Part shown: one piece after another, positions 1-5,452 of the stretch
Layout of the letters: each line of letters starts with the position of its first letter
Numbering within the stretch: position 1 is the stretch's first letter
Assembly (NCBI GenBank): GCA_014762585.1
Contig: JABURN010000161.1
Span: 1-5,452, forward strand
Direction: 5' to 3'
DNA length: 5,452 bases
DNA from: Methylophaga sp.
GTDB taxonomy: Bacteria > Pseudomonadota > Gammaproteobacteria > Nitrosococcales > Methylophagaceae
The notes under the pieces: model-generated
What the model was told of the DNA's origin: nothing
The model's database searches: none
Seen by the model: the letters and a program-made list of their open reading frames with translations, nothing else
Translations under genes and position numbers: made by a program

Positions 1-18
1 ATTAATATTCACTTCTTC

Positions 19-45
19 CTCATATCTTTAAGCTGTAGATATGAG
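19..45. repeat. 9-bp perfect inverted repeat, 9-nt spacer
   Basis: The arms CTCATATCT (19-27) and AGATATGAG (37-45) are exact reverse complements around TTAAGCTGT. As RNA this would form an AT-rich 9-bp hairpin. There is no T-run after either arm, so it does not look like a canonical intrinsic terminator for a gene lying to the left. It could be an operator or an mRNA hairpin. The loop heptamer AAGCTGT (30-36) recurs as a direct copy at 61-67. The symmetry is directly visible; any function is unassigned. Confidence 0.5.
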
Positions 46-80
46 CCTGCTGCTGAATCAAAGCTGTTCATGTATCATCA

Positions 81-94
81 GGGAATTATTTCCC
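81..94. repeat. Short perfect inverted repeat in upstream region
   Basis: GGGAA (81-85) and TTCCC (90-94) are exact reverse complements around TTAT. The dyad lies about 65 bp before the exported-protein gene. A -10-like TATCAT (5 of 6 matches to TATAAT) sits at 73-78, but I find no acceptable -35 partner for it. If that -10 is used, transcription would start near 85, inside this dyad, so it could be an operator. It is short enough to be chance. Confidence 0.3.
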
Positions 95-102
95 GCGTAG
101 CC

Positions 103-120
103 TGTCCATGATGCTGGACA
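103..120. repeat. 6-bp inverted repeat in probable leader
   Basis: TGTCCA (103-108) and TGGACA (115-120) are exact reverse complements around TGATGC. The element ends 36 bp before the start codon at 157 and does not cover the Shine-Dalgarno GGAG (148-151). The right arm resembles a -35 hexamer (TTGACA), but no good -10 follows at 16-18 bp. It may be an operator half-site pair or a small leader hairpin. Confidence 0.3.
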
Positions 121-156
121 ATAGCGTACTAAACCACAAGTGATATCGGAGTAGCA

Positions 157-570
157 ATGAACAAATTCTTATTTTCTGCCGCCTTGCTGACAGCGTCCAG
201 TGTGGCGTTGGCTCAGGACTATGTGACCCCGGCTGACCTGTCTGAACAGGCTTCTGATGAAATGTACAGCATCCTCACAGAGTACAACAGCTGCATGATG
301 CAGGGCCGTCTGGAAGCTTATCCGGAAATCGAGAGTGGACAGGATGCCGCTACCAAAGTGATGCAAAATTGCGAAACTCACCTCGATGCGCTCAAGCTTC
401 ATTTGACTGAAAATAATGTAGAACCAACCCTGGTCGAAGGTATGGCTAAGAAAATGCGTTCTCGTGCAGCACGTCAGCTGATGACCAAAACCATGAACAA
501 TCTTGCTGCACAGGCCCAGGCTGCTGGTAATGCCGAAAAAATGAAACAGGAAGCCGAAGCCGCTGAGTAA
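157..570 (+). CDS. Small exported (periplasmic) protein of unknown function
   Basis: This 137-residue protein is not one I recognise. It begins with a clear Sec signal peptide: MNK, a hydrophobic core at residues 4-18, and an Ala-Leu-Ala cleavage motif that predicts cutting between A19 and Q20. No lipobox cysteine is present, so a soluble periplasmic protein is expected. The mature part of about 118 residues is polar and predicted mostly helical. It has exactly two cysteines (C46 and C72), which could form a disulfide, and is rich in methionine. The C-terminal third (about 95-137) is a charged Ala/Lys/Glu/Met helix without Pro, possibly coiled coil. The start is supported by GGAG at 148-151, five bases before the ATG. 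It is transcribed convergently with maf/yceF, with three bases between the stop codons, and appears monocistronic. It is surely coding because of its signal peptide and ribosome site; its role is unknown. Confidence 0.88.
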   Translation: MNKFLFSAALLTASSVALAQDYVTPADLSEQASDEMYSILTEYNSCMMQGRLEAYPEIESGQDAATKVMQNCETHLDALKLHLTENNVEPTLVEGMAKKMRSRAARQLMTKTMNNLAAQAQAAGNAEKMKQEAEAAE

Positions 571-573
571 GTT

Positions 574-1164
574 CTAGTCATGCAGTTGCAGCACATCAAT
601 ATCTTCGCGCTGCAGCATTGCAATCAGGCGTATCAACGGTAACCCTATCAGTGTGTTGGGATCATCCCCGACCAGTTTTGAAAACAGGCTGATGCCAAAG
701 CCTTCGGATTTGAAACTGCCGGCACACTCATAGGGTTGTTCTTTTTTCAGATAGAAGTCGATCTGATTGTCTGTCAAAGTTCTGAAGTGAACGCTGAAAG
801 ATTCTACCGATGACTGAATATGGCCATTCTTCGCATTCAGTAACGCAAGGCCGGTCAGGAATGTGACTTCTCGCCCTGAAGCGCTTTTCAGCTGAGCCAT
901 CGCATTCTGATGGTTACCGGGTTTTCCCAGAATAGCATCATCAATCACTGCGACCTGATCTGACCCGATGATCAGTGCTTCAGGATGCGTACTTGCGATT
1001 TCACGGGCTTTGCTCTCTGCCAGTCTTTTCACCAATGCTGCTGGTGATTCACCCGGGAGAGGCGTTTCATCAATATCAGGTGAAACCTGAATAAAAGTCA
1101 GACCAAGTTTATTCAGAAGCTCGGCCCGGAAGGGTGAGCTTGAACCCAGGATAAGTTGTTGCAT
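574..1164 (-). CDS. yceF: Maf-family nucleotide pyrophosphatase, YceF type (m7GTP-specific)
   Basis: This 196-residue cytosolic protein is a Maf/HAM1-fold pyrophosphatase, the usual length for the family. Such enzymes hydrolyse non-canonical NTPs to NMP and PPi. E. coli YceF is known to prefer 7-methyl-GTP. Visible motifs are the N-terminal GSSSPFR loop (7-13), IDET (31-34), the GSDQV segment (67-71) with the presumed catalytic Asp69, GKPG (80-83), and CAGSFKSEGFG (147-157) followed by DPNTLIGLPL (168-177). The SDQV and AGSFKSEGFG forms match YceF rather than the dTTP/UTP-specific YhdE subgroup. The gene begins 13 bp after the pgm stop. Its ribosome site GAAGG (1179-1175) overlaps the pgm TGA, with 10 bases to the ATG, so it is probably co-transcribed and perhaps translationally coupled with pgm. 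In E. coli yceF lies elsewhere, next to yceD-rpmF, so this pairing is a local arrangement. Substrate preference is inferred from the subgroup. Confidence 0.93.
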   Translation of the reverse strand: MQQLILGSSSPFRAELLNKLGLTFIQVSPDIDETPLPGESPAALVKRLAESKAREIASTHPEALIIGSDQVAVIDDAILGKPGNHQNAMAQLKSASGREVTFLTGLALLNAKNGHIQSSVESFSVHFRTLTDNQIDFYLKKEQPYECAGSFKSEGFGISLFSKLVGDDPNTLIGLPLIRLIAMLQREDIDVLQLHD

Positions 1165-1177
1165 TCTGTGTAAACCT

Positions 1178-2871
<1,694 letters not shown>

Positions 2872-2881
2872 TTTCCGATTA

Positions 2882-2910
2882 ACTATACTGACTCCATGAA
2901 TAAGCCTCAA
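2882..2910 (-). promoter_or_regulatory. Predicted sigma70 promoter of pgm-yceF
   Basis: On the minus strand TTGAGG (2910-2905) is a -35 with four of six consensus bases. After a 17-bp spacer comes TATAGT (2887-2882), a -10 with five of six. Transcription would start near 2875, giving a leader of about 63 bases before the ATG at 2812. The -35 element lies inside the first codons of fieF. The -10 overlaps the opposite-strand -10 of fieF. Confidence 0.5.
2884..2889 (+). promoter_or_regulatory. Predicted -10 element of fieF (leaderless start)
   Basis: TATACT matches five of six consensus bases. Its end is separated by only six bases (GACTCC) from the A of the fieF ATG at 2896, which is the normal distance from a -10 to the transcription start. 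No Shine-Dalgarno sequence precedes fieF. Together these suggest a leaderless mRNA. No acceptable -35 is found at 16-18 bp spacing (2861-2866 reads CTCAGC), so the promoter may be weak or need an activator. Confidence 0.4.
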
Positions 2911-3807
2911 CAGATTGATAGGCCGCGCTTACTGCGTCTGGCAACCTATGCCTCTGTCGCCACTGCAACGACTCTAATCCTGGCGAAACTGCTTGCCTGG
3001 TTTATCAGTGACTCGGTCAGTATCCTCGCCACACTGGTCGATTCCAGTCTTGATGTACTGGCATCCGTTCTTAACATGATTGCTGTTCATCATGCCTTGC
3101 AACCGGCTGACCGTGAGCATCGCTTTGGTCATGGTAAGGCGGAAGCACTGGCGGGGCTGGGGCAATCCATGTTTATAGCTGGCTCAGCCGGCATTCTGCT
3201 ACTTCAGGCCATCAGTCGTCTGATTAATCCTCAACCCCTGGAAAAAGGACTGGAGTTAGGAATTGGAGTCATGTTGCTGTCTATTGTGGCGACCCTGGCT
3301 CTGCTGAGCTTTCAGCGTTATGTGATCAGGCGCACGGACTCGACGGCAATAAAAGCTGATGCTCTGCACTACAAAACGGATTTGCTGGTCAATGGCAGCG
3401 TCATCGTGGCATTGCTGTTAAGTTTTTACGGCTGGGATGTTGTCGACCCTCTGTTTGCCATTGCCATCGCCTTATTTATTCTTCACAGTGCCTGGCAGAT
3501 TGTGCGTGAGGCCGTTGATCTGCTGATGGATCATGAGCTACCGGATGAAGACAGACAGAAAATTCGCGCTCTGATAACAAATCACCCGGATGCGATTGGT
3601 TTTCATGACCTGCGAACCAGACAATCCGGTAATACTGTTTTTGTGCAGCTGCATCTGGAACTCAATGAAAACTTATCGTTGAGGCAGGCTCACGCCATAG
3701 CAGATGAACTGGAGAACAAGGTGGCTGCGCTTTTTGATGAAGCAGAAGTCATCATTCATGAAGACCCAGTGACGCATATGCCTCCCGGCATCACAAGCAG
3801 GAAATAG
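2896..3807 (+). CDS. fieF: Cation diffusion facilitator, FieF/YiiP family Fe(II)/Zn(II) exporter
   Basis: This 303-residue inner-membrane, proton-driven metal antiporter exports Fe2+ and Zn2+ from the cytoplasm as a homodimer; E. coli FieF has 300 residues. Six membrane helices lie at about 13-37, 41-63, 84-106, 119-140, 161-178 and 184-202, followed by a cytoplasmic metal-binding domain (about 205-292). All metal ligands known from E. coli FieF/YiiP have counterparts. The transport site is D49, D53, H158 and D162 (DxxxD in helix 2, HxxxD in helix 5). Site B is D72, H75 and H79. The cytoplasmic dimer site includes H237, H253, H266, H288 and D290. The blocks HDLRTRQSG (237-245) and VIIHEDP (285-291) are nearly identical to the E. 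coli protein. There is no ribosome site before the ATG and no other start codon nearby, yet the N-terminus aligns well with the family. It is divergent from pgm. The metal range in this organism is inferred. Confidence 0.95.
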   Translation: MNKPQQIDRPRLLRLATYASVATATTLILAKLLAWFISDSVSILATLVDSSLDVLASVLNMIAVHHALQPADREHRFGHGKAEALAGLGQSMFIAGSAGILLLQAISRLINPQPLEKGLELGIGVMLLSIVATLALLSFQRYVIRRTDSTAIKADALHYKTDLLVNGSVIVALLLSFYGWDVVDPLFAIAIALFILHSAWQIVREAVDLLMDHELPDEDRQKIRALITNHPDAIGFHDLRTRQSGNTVFVQLHLELNENLSLRQAHAIADELENKVAALFDEAEVIIHEDPVTHMPPGITSRK

Positions 3808-3836
3808 CGTACAAAATAACAGCGATCTCGTATAAT
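3808..3836 (+). promoter_or_regulatory. Predicted promoter of the NERD-like/5'-nucleotidase unit
   Basis: A perfect TATAAT lies at 3831-3836. At 17-bp spacing the -35 position reads CGTACA (3808-3813), which matches TTGACA only in the last three bases. Transcription would start near 3843-3845, leaving a leader of about 4-6 bases before the ATG at 3849. The element directly follows the fieF stop codon, so the downstream genes need not depend on fieF transcription, although no terminator separates them. Confidence 0.45.
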
Positions 3837-3848
3837 TCGGCCTCAAAA

Positions 3849-4445
3849 ATGGAAGGGGACACAGTTATTTTTAAGCCAGACTCAACGATGGCACTGCTTT
3901 TGATTGCAGTGTTTGTGTTATTCACCTTGATGGTCATCCTGCTGCGCCGTCGCCTTGGTAAAACCCGCAAAGAACGCCAGCTTGAGAAAATTCTGCGTCA
4001 TTACAAGCAGGATGAAGTGCTTTCACTTGTCATCCCTGATGGTATCGGCGGTCTGATGGAACTCGACAGGCTGATCCTCACTGACCGTGGCCTCTTGCTT
4101 ATTGAGACCTATCCCATGACAGGGCATCTGTTCGGTGCAGAGCAAATCGATCAATGGACTCAAATCATTGATGGCCGCAGCTTCAAGTTCGCCAATCCAC
4201 TGCATCATATCCAGAATGCGAAATATGCGCTGCAGCCACTGGCGCCGAAAGTGCCGATTTTTTATCGTGTCGTTTTTACCGGTAACAGTGACTTTCCCAA
4301 AGGCAAACCGGACTATGTTTCCACTCTGCAGAGCTTAGAACAGGACTTGCAAGTGATTCTGGAAGCGCCGAAGATGTCGGATAGCAGCCTGAAAGCCTGG
4401 GAAAGAATTTTACGCATCGGCCGAAAAACGGTCAGGCAGTTTTGA
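3849..4445 (+). CDS. Membrane-anchored NERD-like (nuclease-related domain) protein, degenerate active site
   Basis: This 198-residue protein has a short polar N-terminus, one membrane helix (about 14-32) and a positive stretch (RRR at 33-35, then KTRKER), so the rest should face the cytoplasm. Residues about 57-130 resemble the NERD domain (PF08378), a PD-(D/E)xK-like fold. They show LDRLILTDRGLLLIE (72-86), GHLFG (92-96), QW (102-103) and a later NPLHHIQ (116-122). In active-looking relatives the strand ends in (E/D)-x-K; here it reads E86-T87-Y88, so the catalytic lysine is absent, and nuclease activity is doubtful. The ATG at 3849 has no ribosome site upstream; GAAGGGGA (3852-3859) lies inside the coding sequence instead. 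ATG 3888 (M14) is an alternative that would keep the membrane helix but also lacks a ribosome site. The 5'-nucleotidase follows after 16 bp, so the two are probably co-transcribed. Its function is unknown. Confidence 0.82.
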   Translation: MEGDTVIFKPDSTMALLLIAVFVLFTLMVILLRRRLGKTRKERQLEKILRHYKQDEVLSLVIPDGIGGLMELDRLILTDRGLLLIETYPMTGHLFGAEQIDQWTQIIDGRSFKFANPLHHIQNAKYALQPLAPKVPIFYRVVFTGNSDFPKGKPDYVSTLQSLEQDLQVILEAPKMSDSSLKAWERILRIGRKTVRQF

Positions 4446-4461
4446 GGGAAGCGACATCCTG

Positions 4462-5376
4462 ATGGAAACCAAACCGCTAGTAGTGGCGATTTCATCCCGT
4501 GCCCTGTTTGATTTGGATGAGAGCCACCGGATCTTTGAAGAGCAGGGCACCGAAGCTTATTGTCGGCATCAGATTGAAAATGAAGATGTGCCGCTGGCAC
4601 CGGGTGGTGCTTTTAATCTTGCCCGTAAATTACTGGCATTGAATGACAACAACCCGAAAACACCCAAGGTGGAGATTATTCTGCTGTCACGCAACAGCGC
4701 CGATACCGGTCTGCGGGTGTTTAATTCTATCCAGCATCACAAGCTCTCGATTATCCGTGCGGTATTTACGTCCGGTAGCAGCCCTTATCGATATGTAGCG
4801 CCTTTTGGTGCCAATCTGTTTTTGTCGACCAGTCCGGAGGATGTGGGCATGGCACTGGAGGCCGGCATTGCGGCAGCCACCATTCTTCCTTCCAATGTAG
4901 GGAATAATCCGGAATCAGCAGAACTTCGAATTGCTTTTGACGGTGACGCAGTCCTGTTTTCAGACGATTCTGAAAAGATCTACAAAGAAAAAGGCCTGGA
5001 AGCCTTCACCCAGAATGAGACGCAAACCGCCAGAGAGCCGCTGCCCGGCGGACCATTCAAAGACTTTTTGATGGCTTTGAACCGGATTCAGACAGAATAT
5101 CCGGAAAATGTGGCACCAATTCGCACCGCCCTGGTGACAGCACGTTCGGCACCGGCTCATGAACGGGTTATAAGAACCCTCAGAGCCTGGGATATTCGGA
5201 TTGATGAAGCGATTTTTTTGGGTGGCAAATCCAAGGGGCCATTTCTTAAGGCTTTTGGTGCAGATATTTTCTTTGATGATCAGGAACAGCATTGCCATTC
5301 CGCCAAGGAACATGTTGCCACCGGTCATGTACCGCATGGCGTTGCCAATAAGAAAATGACAAGCAAGCAGGATTAG
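4462..5376 (+). CDS. Cytosolic 5'-nucleotidase (PF06189 family, cN-I-like)
   Basis: This 304-residue enzyme is expected to dephosphorylate nucleoside 5'-monophosphates in the cytosol (AMP/IMP class, as in the related animal cN-I). HAD catalytic motifs lie in the C-terminal half: motif I FDGDAV (159-164, Asp160 the nucleophile and Asp162 the acid/base), motif II LVTAR (224-228, Thr226), the motif III lysine within GGKSKGP (254-260), and motif IV FFDDQ (270-274). The N-terminal half carries the family's conserved LAPGGAF (45-51), LLSRNSADTGLRVFNSI (74-90) and FTSG (102-105), and appears to be an old copy of the HAD half (see findings). There is no signal peptide. A purine-rich GAGGGAAG (4444-4451) just before the ATG acts as ribosome site at rather long spacing and overlaps the upstream stop codon. 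It is the second gene of the NERD-like unit, and a further frame follows after two bases. Exact substrate is not readable from the sequence. Confidence 0.93.
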   Translation: METKPLVVAISSRALFDLDESHRIFEEQGTEAYCRHQIENEDVPLAPGGAFNLARKLLALNDNNPKTPKVEIILLSRNSADTGLRVFNSIQHHKLSIIRAVFTSGSSPYRYVAPFGANLFLSTSPEDVGMALEAGIAAATILPSNVGNNPESAELRIAFDGDAVLFSDDSEKIYKEKGLEAFTQNETQTAREPLPGGPFKDFLMALNRIQTEYPENVAPIRTALVTARSAPAHERVIRTLRAWDIRIDEAIFLGGKSKGPFLKAFGADIFFDDQEQHCHSAKEHVATGHVPHGVANKKMTSKQD

Positions 5377-5378
5377 GG

Positions 5379-5452
5379 TTGGCCATTCAAAGCAGTCGAG
5401 CTGTCCAGAACTGGATTAAACAGCTCAGTGCAAAAGCGTTCTCTTATACACA
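5379..5452 (+). CDS. 5' fragment of a downstream gene with TTG start, unidentified
   Basis: An open frame begins with TTG two bases after the nucleotidase stop and stays open for 24 codons to the window edge. The N-terminus reads LAIQSSRAVQNWIKQL with further SAKAFSYT; the first residue would be Met in the cell. AGCAGGA (5366-5372) is a good ribosome site six bases upstream of the TTG, and the tight spacing suggests translational coupling to the nucleotidase. A second frame is also open across this stretch but lacks a well-placed start. The product cannot be named from 24 residues. A Trp-containing amphipathic start before a possible Q-motif is seen in some DEAD/DEAH helicases, but this is only a guess. 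Confidence 0.4.
   Translation, partial: MAIQSSRAVQNWIKQLSAKAFSYT

Noticed and set aside
1..111. Open frame on the plus strand from the window edge to a TGA at 109-111, possibly the tail of an upstream gene.
   Set aside because: It is only 36 codons, has no recognisable motif, and contains two of the inverted repeats. There is nothing to tell it from chance.
115..143. TGGACA (115-120) as the -35 of a promoter for the exported-protein gene.
   Set aside because: The positions 16-18 bp downstream (for example AAGTGA at 138-143) do not resemble a -10, and the resulting leader would be too short to hold the Shine-Dalgarno site at 148-151.
585..616. Stem GTTGCAGC/GCTGCAGC near the yceF 3' end as a bidirectional terminator.
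   Set aside because: It has a 16-nt loop, a G-U pair on one strand that becomes a mismatch on the other, and no T-run on either side.
4960..5337. Minus-strand 125-codon frame opposite the 5'-nucleotidase.
   Set aside because: Antisense shadow across the conserved HAD motifs, with no start signals or recognisable product.

Overview
The window is 5.45 kb of ordinary, densely packed bacterial chromosome with intermediate GC. It carries six complete protein-coding genes and the first codons of a seventh. The YceF-type Maf protein and the FieF-type cation exporter closely resemble their E. coli counterparts, and with the PF06189 5'-nucleotidase they point to a gammaproteobacterium. A marine or methylotrophic genus such as Methylophaga is possible, but that is only a guess from gene style. 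I see no transposon, phage, CRISPR array, tRNA or rRNA.

Layout: bases 1-156 form an upstream region with three short perfect inverted repeats. It leads into a small exported protein of unknown function (157-570, +). This gene runs head-on into maf/yceF, with 3 bp between the two stop codons. On the minus strand, pgm (phosphoglucomutase of the eukaryote/Agrobacterium type, start revised to 2812) and maf/yceF lie 13 bp apart and look like one operon transcribed leftwards. A compact divergent region of 83 bp (2813-2895) separates pgm from fieF (+). Its two predicted -10 elements overlap on opposite strands, and a 17-bp near-perfect dyad lies beside them.

Downstream of fieF on the plus strand comes a second unit. 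A consensus TATAAT precedes a membrane-anchored NERD-like protein (3849-4445), then a cytosolic 5'-nucleotidase (4462-5376), then a TTG-started reading frame that leaves the window (5379-).

Functionally the window is mostly housekeeping: sugar-phosphate interconversion (pgm), nucleotide sanitation (yceF), nucleoside monophosphate dephosphorylation (5'-nucleotidase) and Fe/Zn export (fieF). No clear novel multi-gene system is visible. The points most worth a second look are the overlapping divergent promoters with a probably leaderless fieF message, the NERD-like protein whose catalytic lysine position is a tyrosine, and an internal duplication in the 5'-nucleotidase, in which the N-terminal copy has lost the HAD catalytic residues.
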